Source: Caballeronia udeis (lineage in GTDB: Bacteria; Pseudomonadota; Gammaproteobacteria; Burkholderiales; Burkholderiaceae). From it: DNA of 64,000 nt. Below are positions 17,284 to 27,060 of this stretch, piece by piece (positions within the stretch are counted from its first letter, which is position 1; each line of letters begins with the position of its first letter). The stretch is taken from assembly GCF_001544555.2 (NCBI RefSeq), contig NZ_FCOK02000009.1, positions 124,001 through 188,000 on the forward strand. Direction: 5' to 3'. A program made the position numbers and the translations under genes. The notes under the pieces are model-generated. The model was given only the letters and a program-made list of their open reading frames with translations, was not told where the DNA came from and did no database searches.

Positions 17284-18117
17284 ATGCAGAAATCGACGAC
17301 GCTCGCCCTATTGGGCACATCGAATGGACTGAGCGGGTCTGGTGGCTCAAACGTTACCGAATTCCGCCGGCGCTTGCCGAATGCAGCAGAGACCGTGGCG
17401 GGGCAACATCGGCTGCGCGTATCGTGGGCGCATTCCGAAGCGGAGTTGCGCGAAGCGCAGCGCCTTCGCTACCGCGTGTTCGCCGATGAGATGGGTGCAC
17501 AACTGAAAGGCCCGGCGGGCCTGGACGTAGATGCATTCGATGCCTTTTGCGATCATTTGCTGGTCCGCGACCTGAACACGTTGAAGGTGGTGGGAACGTA
17601 TCGTGTGCTGCCTCCTCATCAGGCGGCCCGAGCCGGACGCCTGTATGCCGAGAGCGAATTCGATGTGTCCCGTCTCGCGCATCTGCGCCCGAAGCTGGTG
17701 GAACTCGGCCGCTCATGCGTGCATGCGGACTACCGCAGCGGTGGCGTGATCATGTCGTTGTGGGGCGGCCTGGCGGCGTACATGAAACAGAACGGCTATG
17801 AAACCATGCTTGGCTGCGCGAGCGTTGCGATGGCTGACGGTGGCCACTACGCCGCGGACCTGTACGAGGGGCTGGAGAAGGAAGCGCTGACGTCGCCGGA
17901 ATACCGGGCGTTTGCGCATACGCCGTTGCCGGTGCAGGAACTGCGAACGGGTGCCACGGTAGCACCGCCGCCCTTGTTGAAGGGCTATTTGCGTCTGGGG
18001 GCGAAAATCTGCGGCGCGCCGGCGTGGGACCCCGATTTCAATACGGCTGACTTCCTGACGTTGCTGCGTATATCGGAGATAGGTGAGCGTTACGCGCGCC
18101 ACTTCATGGCCGACTGA
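17284..18117 (+). CDS. olsB: ornithine N-acyltransferase OlsB-like
   Basis: 277 residues from an ATG with GGGGG 6 bases upstream. It is a GNAT-fold acyltransferase of the hemolysin-like OlsB group: RLRVSWAHSEAELREAQRLR, YRVFADEMGA, VGTYRVLPP and LVELGRSCVHADYRSGGVIM are typical. OlsB transfers a 3-hydroxy-fatty acyl chain from acyl carrier protein to ornithine, the first step of ornithine lipid synthesis. These phosphorus-free lipids replace phospholipids when phosphate is short, which suits the location beside the phosphate regulon. The acyl-adding partner OlsA is not in the window. Confidence 0.82.
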   Translation: MQKSTTLALLGTSNGLSGSGGSNVTEFRRRLPNAAETVAGQHRLRVSWAHSEAELREAQRLRYRVFADEMGAQLKGPAGLDVDAFDAFCDHLLVRDLNTLKVVGTYRVLPPHQAARAGRLYAESEFDVSRLAHLRPKLVELGRSCVHADYRSGGVIMSLWGGLAAYMKQNGYETMLGCASVAMADGGHYAADLYEGLEKEALTSPEYRAFAHTPLPVQELRTGATVAPPPLLKGYLRLGAKICGAPAWDPDFNTADFLTLLRISEIGERYARHFMAD

Positions 18118-18353
18118 AGACGCTATCGAGCAATAGAAAAGCGAAAGAGACACAGCGCGCCGGCAATAACGATCAGACCAACACCGCTGGCGCGACAAAC
18201 TGCGATGCACCGTGACGCCGCATCAACAATGTGCGAAGGACATCCTGTTCAAGCGCAAGCATAAGTTCGAAGTCCGTACTAATTTCGTATCGCGGAATAG
18301 TGAGCGAGGAAGGGAGCGAGGCCTGCGCGAAGCCACGCCCCCTTCGGCAATGC

Positions 18354-19871
18354 TCAAACGCCCGTATAAACCACCCGATACGGCTTGCCGATCTTCTCCC
18401 ACTCAGCCGCTTCCTGAACGAGGCTGTAGTCGGTAAGCGGATTGAGCGCCACCCAGTCGTTGGGCAAACGCACATCGAATCCGCCGTTGGCCAGAGCGAC
18501 CTGAATGGCCGGAAGCCCGACATCCGCCCGCCGCCGGCAAAGCAGCGCCGCAAGCCGGAGACAGAACAGCAGGGTCCAGTCGACATCCCGAGCCTGCGAA
18601 AGCTTGCCCAACTTCCCGACGTGTCCAAGCACCAGGCCGGCTAACCGGGCCTGATCGGTCCTCGAGAACCCGGGCATATCCGCATGACTCGCGATATACG
18701 CAGAATGCTTGTGATAAGCGCTATGCGAGATGGACAGCCCGATCTCGTGCAATGCAGCCGCCCACCCCAGGAACATTTGATTTTCAATCCGCCGTTCGGC
18801 ATCGACATCGCGGGCTTCCAGCTGTTCATAGAAGCTGATGGCCAGCCCGGCAATTCGGTCCGACTGGTCACCGTCCACCGAATAGCGCCGCTTGAAGCCT
18901 TCTACCGTCACCGTGCGCATGTCCTGATGCTGCGTGCGTCCCAACAGGTCATAAAGCACGCCCAGCCGCAACGCGCCATCGGTGGTATCGACGTATTCAA
19001 TGCCCAATTCCTCGAACACGCCGAGCATGATCGACAAGCCGCCCGCGAGAACCGGAATCCGGTCGGCCTTCAACGCGATCAGCTTCAGCCGGTTCACGTT
19101 CTCAGCCTTGATCAGCGCCCTCTTCAGCCGCTCCAGCCCGCCGCGCGAAATGCCGTGAGTGATGCCGGGGTCGTTGAAACCGTTTGCTTCGATCAGCTCG
19201 GCCAGCGCCCGCGCCGTACCCGACGACCCGATTGCCTGATCCCAGCCCGTCTGTTTGTATTCGCTCGAGATAATCTCGATTTCGCGCTTGGCGGCGAGTT
19301 CGGCTTGCCGCATTGAATAGTCATCGACATTACCGGCGGCAAAAAACTGCCGGCTATGACTCACGCAGCCTATATACAGGCTCTCCATATGAATAGGCGT
19401 ATAGTGCGAGCCGATAATAAATTCCGTCGATCCCCCACCAATATCCACCACCAGCCGTTTTCCCGCGCTGGCCGGGACCGAATGCGCCGCGCCCGCATAA
19501 ATCAGGCGCGCTTCTTCCCGCCCGGCAATCACTTCAATGGGAAAACCGAGTGCGTTCTGCGCTTCAGCGAGGAATTCGTCGGCGTTTTTAGCGACGCGCA
19601 ACGTGTTGGTCGCGACCGCGCGTACGTGATCGGGATGAAAGTCCCGCAGCCTTTCGCCGAACCGCTTCAGTGCGTCCCAACCACGCAGTTGCGAAGCGCG
19701 GTCGAGAAATTTGTCCCGTGACAGACCCGCCGCAAGCCGCACGGGTTCACGCAGCGCGTCGACCTGATAGATCGGGCTGCCGGAAGGCGTCTCCTCGACG
19801 CGTCCGACGATCAGCCTGAAGCTGTTCGATCCGAGATCTACGGCTGCCAAAAGATGAGGGGGGTTGACCAT
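18354..19871 (-). CDS. ppx: exopolyphosphatase Ppx
   Basis: 505 residues. The first ATPase-fold block LLAAVDLGSNSFRLIVGRVE and the phosphate-binding VVDIGGGSTEFIIGSHY are those of the Ppx/GppA family. The C-terminal half has the HD-like helical domain (HEIGLSISHSAYHKHSAYI). Ppx cleaves terminal phosphates from inorganic polyphosphate. It diverges from ppk1, which makes the polymer, across 330 bases. The enzyme could also hydrolyse pppGpp, as GppA does; the ppk1 linkage favours Ppx. Confidence 0.93.
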   Translation of the reverse strand: MVNPPHLLAAVDLGSNSFRLIVGRVEETPSGSPIYQVDALREPVRLAAGLSRDKFLDRASQLRGWDALKRFGERLRDFHPDHVRAVATNTLRVAKNADEFLAEAQNALGFPIEVIAGREEARLIYAGAAHSVPASAGKRLVVDIGGGSTEFIIGSHYTPIHMESLYIGCVSHSRQFFAAGNVDDYSMRQAELAAKREIEIISSEYKQTGWDQAIGSSGTARALAELIEANGFNDPGITHGISRGGLERLKRALIKAENVNRLKLIALKADRIPVLAGGLSIMLGVFEELGIEYVDTTDGALRLGVLYDLLGRTQHQDMRTVTVEGFKRRYSVDGDQSDRIAGLAISFYEQLEARDVDAERRIENQMFLGWAAALHEIGLSISHSAYHKHSAYIASHADMPGFSRTDQARLAGLVLGHVGKLGKLSQARDVDWTLLFCLRLAALLCRRRADVGLPAIQVALANGGFDVRLPNDWVALNPLTDYSLVQEAAEWEKIGKPYRVVYTGV

Positions 19872-20201
19872 CGATTTTCCAGGTTCCGTAGGGTTGTGCC
19901 CGCTAGCGCCTTACAGACAGCTCCAAGCGGTGCGGGCAGCATTTGAACACGCTGAGCCGCAGCAGCGCGCCAATTTTAAGTCCAAGCGGACGACTGTGCT
20001 GGTCTGGCAAATAATCCAATGCAGCAAAGTGCGCCGATGATTCGATTATTAGACGGAACAGGGCGAATCTTGCCAGAATCAACCTTACCGGAGGCCTGCG
20101 TTAGATTTATGACACTATGATTTCATAAAAACGTCATCATATTGTGGTGCATTCCGAGCGATCCTTGCACATTCTGTTTTTTTTGACTGCCAATACTATC
20201 G
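19872..20201. promoter_or_regulatory. ppx / ppk1 divergent promoter region
   Basis: 330 bases between two divergent start codons. The ppk1-proximal part (20100-20190) is strikingly AT-rich and contains the Pho-box-like element listed separately. No ORF of note is present. Confidence 0.5.
20120..20137 (+). promoter_or_regulatory. candidate Pho box upstream of ppk1
   Basis: ATTTCAT-AAAA-ACGTCAT has the 7-4-7 layout of the PhoB-binding consensus CTGTCAT-AAAT-CTGTCAT, with 5 of 7 matches in each half and an A-rich centre. It ends 64 bases before the ppk1 ATG. Confidence 0.5.
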
Positions 20202-22265
20202 ATGTCCTTACGCTATCCCCTTCTCAATCGCGAACTGGGCATTCTGGGTTTTAACGAACGTGTATTGTCGCAAGCCGCCGATACCGCCGTTCCGCTGCTC
20301 GAACGGCTCCGCTTCATCTGTATTACCAGCAGCAACCTGGACGAATTTTTTGAAGTCCGCATGGCCGGCATGCAGGAACAAATGCGCGACAACCCGGGCT
20401 CGCTCTCGCCCGACGGCATGTCGCTGCAACATGTGTACGACCTCGTGGTCGAACGCGCGCACCGGCTGGTCCATCAGCAATACGCCATGCTTCAGAACAC
20501 CGTGTTTCCCGCACTGGAAAGCGAAGGAATCTACTTTCACGGCGTGGAATCGTGGAGCGAAGCGCAGACAGATTGGGCCCGCGATTATTTCCAGAACGAG
20601 TTGCTGCCGGTGCTGACACCAATCGGCCTTGATCCCGCGCATCCGTTTCCACGCGTGCTCAACAAGAGCCTGAATTTCGTGGTCGAGCTGGAAGGCAAGG
20701 ACGCGTTTGGCCGCCAGGCGATGATGGGCATTGTGCAGGCACCACGTGCACTGCCGCGGCTCGTGCGCATGCCCGAGGCGCTGTCAGGATATCCGCATGG
20801 CTTTGTGCTGCTGAGCTCGCTGATGCAGCGTTTTGTCGACGCGCTGTTTCCGCATCTGGTCGTGCGCAGTTGCAACCAGTTTCGCATCACCCGCAACAGC
20901 GAATTGTTCGTCGATGAAGACGAAATCACCAACTTGCGCGTGGCGCTGCAGGGCGAACTGCCCGCGCGGCACCTGGGTAACGCGGTGCGCCTGGAAGTAT
21001 CGGCGGAGACGCCGCCGCACATGATCCGGCGCCTGCTTGACGAGAGCGAACTGAACGACCGCGATTGTTATCGCGTGGACGGGCCGGTCAATCTCGTGCG
21101 CCTGATGCAGTTGCCCGAGATGGTCGACCGGCCGGACCTGAAGTTCGTGCCGCATATTCCGGCGGTGCCGAAGGCTATTGCTGCTGCATCGAATATGTTC
21201 GATGCCATCGATCAGGGCGACATCCTCCTTCACCATCCGTACGAGAGTTTTCAACCGGTGCTCGAGTTGCTGCTGCAGGCAGCCAAGGACCCGCAAGTGG
21301 TCGCGATCAAGCAGACGATCTATCGGACCGGCACCGACTCGCCGCTGATGGACGCGCTGATGCAAGCCGCGCGCAACGGCAAGGAAGTCACCGTGGTGGT
21401 GGAGCTGCTCGCGCGCTTTGACGAAGAGACGAATATCAACTGGGCGTCGCAGCTCGAGGCCGTCGGTGCTCACGTGGTGTACGGCGTGGTCGGCCATAAA
21501 TGCCACGCGAAAATGATGCTGATCGTGCGGCGGGTTTCGAAGAACGGCAAGATGATGCTCAGGCGTTATGTGCACCTGGGCACGGGTAACTATCACCCGC
21601 GTACCGCGCGGCTTTATACCGATTTCGCGGTAATGACGTCGGATCAGGAAGTCTGTGAAGACGTGCATCACGTGTTTCAGCAACTCACCGGTATTGGTGG
21701 TGAGCTGCGCCTGCATCAGCTCTGGCAAGCACCTTTTACACTGTGCCCGAATCTGATCGAAGCCATTCGTGCTGAAGCCGACAATGCGCGGGCAGGAAAG
21801 AAAGCCCGAATTGTTGCCAAGATGAACGCGTTGCTCGAACCGACCGTCATCATCGCGTTGTATGAGGCGTCGCAGGCGGGCGTGAAAATCGACCTGATCG
21901 TGCGTGGCGTCTGCGCGCTGAAACCCGGTGTGGAAGACCTGTCCGAGAACATCACGGTGCGCTCCATCGTCGGACGTTTTCTCGAACATCACCGCATCTT
22001 TTATTTTTATGCGGGCGGAGAAGAGAAGGTGTACTTATCGAGCGCGGACTGGATGGACCGCAACTTCTTCCGGCGCGTGGAAGTGGCGTTTCCGGTGAAT
22101 GACCGGCGTCTGAAACGGCGCGTGATTGCCGAAGGACTGTCAGTGTTTCTCGGTGATAACCGGTCGGCATGGCTCATGCAAAGCGACGGGCATTACAAGC
22201 GGCGGCGCCCGGGCAAGTCGACGCGCAATGCGCAACTGGGTCTGCTCGCGAAGTTCTGCTCTTGA
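20202..22265 (+). CDS. ppk1: polyphosphate kinase Ppk1
   Basis: 687 residues, the standard length. The N-domain starts LLNRELGILGFNERVLSQAA with SNLDEFFEVRMAGM. The catalytic histidine region is RYVHLGTGNYHPRTARLYTD, and the C-terminal DRNFFRRVEVAFPV is also conserved. Ppk1 makes inorganic polyphosphate from ATP, reversibly, by an autophosphorylated histidine. No strong ribosome site precedes the ATG. It is divergent from ppx and convergent with phoR, and a candidate Pho box upstream suggests induction on phosphate starvation. Confidence 0.97.
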   Translation: MSLRYPLLNRELGILGFNERVLSQAADTAVPLLERLRFICITSSNLDEFFEVRMAGMQEQMRDNPGSLSPDGMSLQHVYDLVVERAHRLVHQQYAMLQNTVFPALESEGIYFHGVESWSEAQTDWARDYFQNELLPVLTPIGLDPAHPFPRVLNKSLNFVVELEGKDAFGRQAMMGIVQAPRALPRLVRMPEALSGYPHGFVLLSSLMQRFVDALFPHLVVRSCNQFRITRNSELFVDEDEITNLRVALQGELPARHLGNAVRLEVSAETPPHMIRRLLDESELNDRDCYRVDGPVNLVRLMQLPEMVDRPDLKFVPHIPAVPKAIAAASNMFDAIDQGDILLHHPYESFQPVLELLLQAAKDPQVVAIKQTIYRTGTDSPLMDALMQAARNGKEVTVVVELLARFDEETNINWASQLEAVGAHVVYGVVGHKCHAKMMLIVRRVSKNGKMMLRRYVHLGTGNYHPRTARLYTDFAVMTSDQEVCEDVHHVFQQLTGIGGELRLHQLWQAPFTLCPNLIEAIRAEADNARAGKKARIVAKMNALLEPTVIIALYEASQAGVKIDLIVRGVCALKPGVEDLSENITVRSIVGRFLEHHRIFYFYAGGEEKVYLSSADWMDRNFFRRVEVAFPVNDRRLKRRVIAEGLSVFLGDNRSAWLMQSDGHYKRRRPGKSTRNAQLGLLAKFCS

Positions 22266-22350
22266 TGTCTCGACGGCTTGAGGATGCGCTGTTTCCAGGC
22301 ACTTCAAGCTGCTTTACATCCTGCTCCACATTCCGCTTCAGATCGCCTCA

Positions 22351-23664
22351 TCAAGCGGCGATCGACTTTCTCAACACCGTACGGGCGGCCGAAAACCTGA
22401 CCGAGAAGGTACTTCCCCGCCCTTCCTCGCTCTTGACTTCAAGGTCGGCCAGATGCCGTTGCAATACATGCTTCACGATCGCGAGCCCAAGGCCCGTGCC
22501 GCCGGTATCGCGCGAGCGGCTTCTGTCCACACGATAAAACCGCTCGGTCAGACGCGGAATATGTTCCGCCGGAATGCCGAGCCCGCTATCGCGCACTGAA
22601 AACACCGCCCGGTCGCGAATGCGCTGCCAGGATACGTCGATGGTGCCGCCATCCGGCGTATAGCGAATCGCATTCGTCACCAGATTCGCGAGCGCACTGA
22701 CAATCTCCGTTTCCGAACCGGACACCGTCAACGCTTCATCAGCATCGAACGTAATTTTATGTCGGCCATTCGAAAGATTGTCGGCGTCCTCTTCAAGATG
22801 GCGCAGCACCGCGCGCATATCGAGAACGTCGTCGCTGGGTGGTTTGACATCGCCTTCCAGATTCGCGAGCACGAGCAGATCGCGAACGATGTTCTGCATC
22901 CGCGACGACTGCTGTTCCATCATCTCCAGATAACGCGCGCGGTCAGACTCATTCAGCGGCAACTCGCGCATGGTTTCAAGAAAGCCCGACAGCACGGTCA
23001 ACGGCGTCTTCAACTCGTGCGAAACGTTCGCGACAAAATCGCGGCGCATGGAATCGGTTCTTTCCAGTTCCGTTATGTCCTGGGTCAGAATCAGTTTCCG
23101 GTTTTCACCGTAGGGGAATATTTGCACCGACAACACATGCTGCCGGTTCAGCCCCATTCCGCGCATCACCAGCACCGACTCGTAATGTTGTGAAGCGAGA
23201 TAACGAACGAAGTCCGGCTGACGCACAAGATGCGTGATGTGCTGGCGCAGATCGCGTTTGGCGTCCAGCCCGAAATGGGTTTCAGCAATGGCGTTGCACC
23301 ACTCTATCTGGTCGCTGTCATCGAGCATGGCCACCCCATTCGGCGACGCCTGGATGCCCTGGATAAACCGTGAATGCTGTTGCTCGACCTGACGCACCTG
23401 CGCATGCCAGCGTTTTGCAAGCTTATGCAGCCGATAGTAAATCTCGCCCCACACGCCCGGCGCGCTCGGCACTTCGCCATACACGGGTGCGTCGAGCAAA
23501 CGCCAGAGGCGTTGCGTATGAAAGGTAGTGAAAAAAGTTTGCAGGACCAGCATGAAGACTGCAAAACAGAGCGCGACGCGCACTCCGAACAGCGCGCCGA
23601 CGATCCCGCTCAATACCGCGAGCAACGCGAGGGACACGAGGGAACGCGTCCAGATGATATTCAT
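22351..23664 (-). CDS. phoR: phosphate-regulon sensor kinase PhoR
   Basis: 437 residues. Two hydrophobic helices lie within the first 50 residues, followed by a PAS domain (about 95-200). The H-box FVANVSHELKTPL places the phospho-accepting His at residue 216. The ATPase domain has NLVTNAIRYTPDGG (N-box), RDSGLGIPAEHIP and GTGLGLAIVKHV. PhoR phosphorylates PhoB when phosphate is scarce; PhoU and the Pst transporter keep it off otherwise. It is the last gene of the leftward pst-pho run, 63 bases after phoB. Confidence 0.95.
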   Translation of the reverse strand: MNIIWTRSLVSLALLAVLSGIVGALFGVRVALCFAVFMLVLQTFFTTFHTQRLWRLLDAPVYGEVPSAPGVWGEIYYRLHKLAKRWHAQVRQVEQQHSRFIQGIQASPNGVAMLDDSDQIEWCNAIAETHFGLDAKRDLRQHITHLVRQPDFVRYLASQHYESVLVMRGMGLNRQHVLSVQIFPYGENRKLILTQDITELERTDSMRRDFVANVSHELKTPLTVLSGFLETMRELPLNESDRARYLEMMEQQSSRMQNIVRDLLVLANLEGDVKPPSDDVLDMRAVLRHLEEDADNLSNGRHKITFDADEALTVSGSETEIVSALANLVTNAIRYTPDGGTIDVSWQRIRDRAVFSVRDSGLGIPAEHIPRLTERFYRVDRSRSRDTGGTGLGLAIVKHVLQRHLADLEVKSEEGRGSTFSVRFSAARTVLRKSIAA

Positions 23665-23727
23665 GAATTAGCGGATCGAGATTATTGCCACGTGACCACG
23701 ATTGGTCTCGGGCTTCATTCACTCTTA

Positions 23728-24441
23728 TCAAGCACTCTTGGCTAGCCGGTACCCACTGCCACGAACCGTTTCAATCATAGCATCACAACCCGCAGGCTTT
23801 AATGCTGCGCGCAGACGCTTGATATGCACGTCCACCGTCCGCTCTTCCACAAATACATGATCGCCCCACACCTGATCCAGCAATTGCGTGCGGCTATGCA
23901 CGCGTTCAGGGTGTGTCATGAAAAAATGCAGCAAACGGAACTCGGTCGGTCCGAGATCGAGCTTGATATCGTCGACATGGCCGTTCGAATGCGCCGCCAC
24001 CCTATGGGTTGCCGGATCGAGACGCAGGCCATTGATAGCGACCACGTCTTCGGTCAGTTGCGGCGCGCGCCGGCGCAATACTGCCTTGATCCGCGCCATC
24101 AGCTCCTTGGGCGAGAACGGCTTCGTCACATAGTCGTCCGCACCAATTTCAAGGCCGAGCACCTTGTCCTGCTCGTCGCCACGGGCGGTGAGCATGATGA
24201 TCGGAATATGTTTCGTGCGTTCATTGCCCCGTAATTCCCGCGCAAAGGCGATGCCGGATTTACCCGGCAGCATCCAGTCGAGAAGCACCAGGTCGGGCAA
24301 GACGTCGCTGATCAGGTTTTGCGCCTGTTCCGCGTTATAAGCACGAATGGGGCAATGGCCCGCGTGTTGCAGATTCACCGAAATCAATTCGGAGATCGCG
24401 GGTTCGTCTTCTATAACGAGAATGCTGCTGGGCATCGGCAC
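23728..24441 (-). CDS. phoB: phosphate-regulon response regulator PhoB
   Basis: 237 residues, OmpR/PhoB type. The receiver domain starts ILVIEDEPAISELI; the phosphorylated Asp is residue 55 in DLVLLDWMLPG, and the conserved Lys lies in DDYVTKPFSPKEL. The C-terminal winged helix has GPTEFRLLHFFMTHPERVHS and RTVDVHIKRLRAAL. It binds Pho boxes such as those found upstream of pstS. AGAGGTG precedes the start. Confidence 0.96.
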   Translation of the reverse strand: MPMPSSILVIEDEPAISELISVNLQHAGHCPIRAYNAEQAQNLISDVLPDLVLLDWMLPGKSGIAFARELRGNERTKHIPIIMLTARGDEQDKVLGLEIGADDYVTKPFSPKELMARIKAVLRRRAPQLTEDVVAINGLRLDPATHRVAAHSNGHVDDIKLDLGPTEFRLLHFFMTHPERVHSRTQLLDQVWGDHVFVEERTVDVHIKRLRAALKPAGCDAMIETVRGSGYRLAKSA

Positions 24442-24495
24442 CTCTGTAACCTTCTTCGCGTAAGTTAAATAACCAACATCTGGATCACAAAAGAA

Positions 24496-25200
24496 TCAGC
24501 TCAGTGCTTCACGTTCGAGTTGATCGCGCGACACATGACGGACATCCGTTCCCTTCACAATGTAAATAATGAATTCGGCAATGTTCTTCGCGTGATCGCC
24601 AATCCGTTCGACCGCCTTGGCGATGAACAGGTAGTCGAGACCTGCTGAAATCATGCGCGGGTCTTCCATCATGTACGTGACCAGCTTGCGCACGAACGCA
24701 CGGAATTCTTCGTCAATGGCTTTGTCGTCGCGAACAATTTGCGCGGCGGCAACCGTATCCAGGCGCGCGAATGCATCTAGCGCGCGGCGCAGGATAGTGA
24801 CCGCCATTTCGCCGGACAACTTGATTTCCGCGATGTTGACGTTACGCCCCATGCCATCTTCGTTGATGCGCTTCACACGCTTGGCGATCTTTTCGGCTTC
24901 ATCGCCGGCGCGCTCGAGATTCGTGATCGTTTTCGAGATTGCCATCAACAAACGCAGGTCACGCGCGGCGGGCTGACGGCGCGCGATGATGTTGCTGCAT
25001 TCCTCGTCGATCTCGACTTCCATGGTGTTGAGGCGCGTCTCGGCTTGAATCACGGCCTCGACAATATCCATGTCGAACGTATTGAGCGCCTGCATGGCAT
25101 TGATGATCTGGGACTCGACCAGACCGCCCATTTCCAGCACCTTCGACGACACCGCATTCAGATCGGCGTCGAACTGGCTCGACAAATGTTTATCGGACAT
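24496..25200 (-). CDS. phoU: phosphate signalling protein PhoU
   Basis: 234 residues, all helical, the usual PhoU size. The start MSDKHLSSQFDADLNAVSSK leads to two three-helix repeats, each with the metal-binding E/DxxxD pattern (NLERAGDEAEKIAKRV and VERIGDHAKNIAEFIIY). PhoU links the Pst transporter to PhoR so that the kinase is silent when phosphate is plentiful. AGGAGC lies just before the ATG. It sits between pstB and phoB. Confidence 0.96.
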   Translation of the reverse strand: MSDKHLSSQFDADLNAVSSKVLEMGGLVESQIINAMQALNTFDMDIVEAVIQAETRLNTMEVEIDEECSNIIARRQPAARDLRLLMAISKTITNLERAGDEAEKIAKRVKRINEDGMGRNVNIAEIKLSGEMAVTILRRALDAFARLDTVAAAQIVRDDKAIDEEFRAFVRKLVTYMMEDPRMISAGLDYLFIAKAVERIGDHAKNIAEFIIYIVKGTDVRHVSRDQLEREALS

Positions 25201-25261
25201 ATGTGCTCCTGAAGTCCTTTTTTAGCCTGTATGACCTGGCGACAGGCTCAGCCCGCGCCAC

Positions 25262-26149
25262 TCAACCAAACCGGCCAGTAATATAGTCTTCCGTTTCCTT
25301 GCGGGACGGCTTGATGAAGATCTTTTCCGTATCGCCGAATTCAATCAATTCGCCCAGATACATATAAGCAGTGTAGTCCGAACAACGCGCCGCCTGCTGC
25401 ATGTTGTGCGTGACGATCACCACCGTGTAATCGTCCTTCAGTTCGGCGATCAATTCTTCAATGCGACCCGTCGAAATCGGGTCGAGCGCGGAACACGGTT
25501 CGTCGAGCAGCAGCACTTCCGGGCGAATTGCAATGCCGCGTGCAATGCACAGGCGCTGCTGTTGTCCGCCCGACAGGCCATAGCCGCTTTGCTGCAGCTT
25601 GTCCTTTACTTCGTTCCAGAGTGCTGCTTTCGTCAGCGCCCATTCCACGCGGTCGTCCATCTCCGAGCGCGACAGTTGCTCGAACATCTTTACGCCGAAT
25701 GCAATGTTGTCGTAGATCGACATCGGGAACGGCGTCGGCTTCTGGAACACCATGCCCACGCGCGCGCGCAGCAGCGAGATATCGCGGCGGGTATCGAGCA
25801 GGTTGTTGCCGTCCATCAGGATCTCGCCTTCCGCGCGTTGCTCCGGATACAGCGCGTACATCTTGTTGAACGTGCGCAGCAGCGTGGACTTGCCACATCC
25901 CGACGGACCGATGAACGCCGTCACCTTATGTTCAGGAATCCGCAGGTTAATGTTCTTCAGCGCATGAAACTTGCTGTAGAAGAAGTTGAGGTTGTTCACC
26001 TCGATCTTCGGTTTCATGGAGCCGGCCGGCGGCGCGTGATGGGTCGGCTTGAAGCTGCCGGGCGCGGCACCGCGCTCGACCGGGGAGGTGTCACCGCCGG
26101 CGGCCGGATTAGCGCTCCGGGCGCTCACATCGCTTGCGACTGTGTTCAT
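25262..26149 (-). CDS. pstB: phosphate ABC transporter ATPase PstB
   Basis: 295 residues from the ATG at 26147-26149; the frame is open well upstream within pstA but lacks family sequence there. The first 45 residues are a Pro/Ala-rich extension. Then come Walker A (GPSGCGKST), the Q-loop in [20 protein letters not shown], the signature [14 protein letters not shown], Walker B ([13 protein letters not shown]) and the switch His in [12 protein letters not shown]. It powers high-affinity phosphate import through PstA/PstC and starts 14 bases after pstA. Confidence 0.96.
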   Translation of the reverse strand: MNTVASDVSARSANPAAGGDTSPVERGAAPGSFKPTHHAPPAGSMKPKIEVNNLNFFYSKFHALKNINLRIPEHKVTAFIGPSGCGKSTLLRTFNKMYALYPEQRAEGEILMDGNNLLDTRRDISLLRARVGMVFQKPTPFPMSIYDNIAFGVKMFEQLSRSEMDDRVEWALTKAALWNEVKDKLQQSGYGLSGGQQQRLCIARGIAIRPEVLLLDEPCSALDPISTGRIEELIAELKDDYTVVIVTHNMQQAARCSDYTAYMYLGELIEFGDTEKIFIKPSRKETEDYITGRFG

Positions 26150-26163
26150 GGAATGATTCCGCC

Positions 26164-27060
26164 TTATTTTTTCGAGAAGATCGTGCGTGCAAGGATGTTC
26201 AGGCCGAGCACGCCCAGCGTGATCAGGAACACGCCAGCCCACGCGAGCGCTTGCCATTGTGGGAACGGGCTCATCGCGAACTTGTAGATCGTGACGGGCA
26301 GGTTGGCCACCGGTTGATTCATGTCCCACGAGAAGAACTGGTTGGACAGCGCCGTGAAGAGCAGCGGCGCGGTTTCGCCGGTGATACGTGCAATAGCCAG
26401 CAGGACGCCCGTTACGATGCCGCTGACCGACGCCTTCAGCGTGATCGAGACAATCATCTTCCACTTCGGTGTGCCGAGTGCGAAAGCTGCTTCACGCAGC
26501 GCGTTCGGCACCAGCCGCAGCATGTTCTCGGTCGTGCGGATCACAATGGGGATCTGCAGCAACGCAAGCGCGATCACGCCGGCCCAGCCGCTGAAGCGCC
26601 CCATTTGCGCGACCACCAGCGCATACACGAACAAGCCGATCACGATCGACGGCGCCGACAACAAGATGTCGTTGATGAAACGCGTCACACTTGCGAGCCA
26701 GCGCTTGTCGCCGTATTCGGCGAGATACACGCCCGCAAGAATCCCGAGCGGCGTCCCAACGAACGTGGCAAGCAGCACAAGCATCAAGCTGCCGACAATC
26801 GCGTTCAGCAAACCACCGCCATCGGTATTGGGCGGGGGGGTGTTCTGCGTGAACAGGTCGATCGACAAACCGCCAATGCCCAGCTTGACCGTGGTGAACA
26901 GAATCCACACGAGCCACAACAAGCCGAACGCCATCGCAGCCAGCGACAACACCAACGCGACCACGTTCTTGCCGCGGCGGCGGCGCTGCAACTTGATGCG
27001 CGTGGCTTCTTCCCGTTCCGGATTGCCGGAGCCGGGGAATTGAGTCATGGGCTGGTTCAC
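26164..27060 (-). CDS. pstA: phosphate ABC transporter permease PstA
   Basis: 298 residues with six predicted membrane helices. The permease signature region is [21 protein letters not shown] chose the GTG at 27058-27060 because GGGAGG lies 7-8 bases upstream; it overlaps the pstC stop as GTGA. An ATG four codons further in is possible. It pairs with PstC to form the channel. Confidence 0.95.
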   Translation of the reverse strand: MNQPMTQFPGSGNPEREEATRIKLQRRRRGKNVVALVLSLAAMAFGLLWLVWILFTTVKLGIGGLSIDLFTQNTPPPNTDGGGLLNAIVGSLMLVLLATFVGTPLGILAGVYLAEYGDKRWLASVTRFINDILLSAPSIVIGLFVYALVVAQMGRFSGWAGVIALALLQIPIVIRTTENMLRLVPNALREAAFALGTPKWKMIVSITLKASVSGIVTGVLLAIARITGETAPLLFTALSNQFFSWDMNQPVANLPVTIYKFAMSPFPQWQALAWAGVFLITLGVLGLNILARTIFSKK

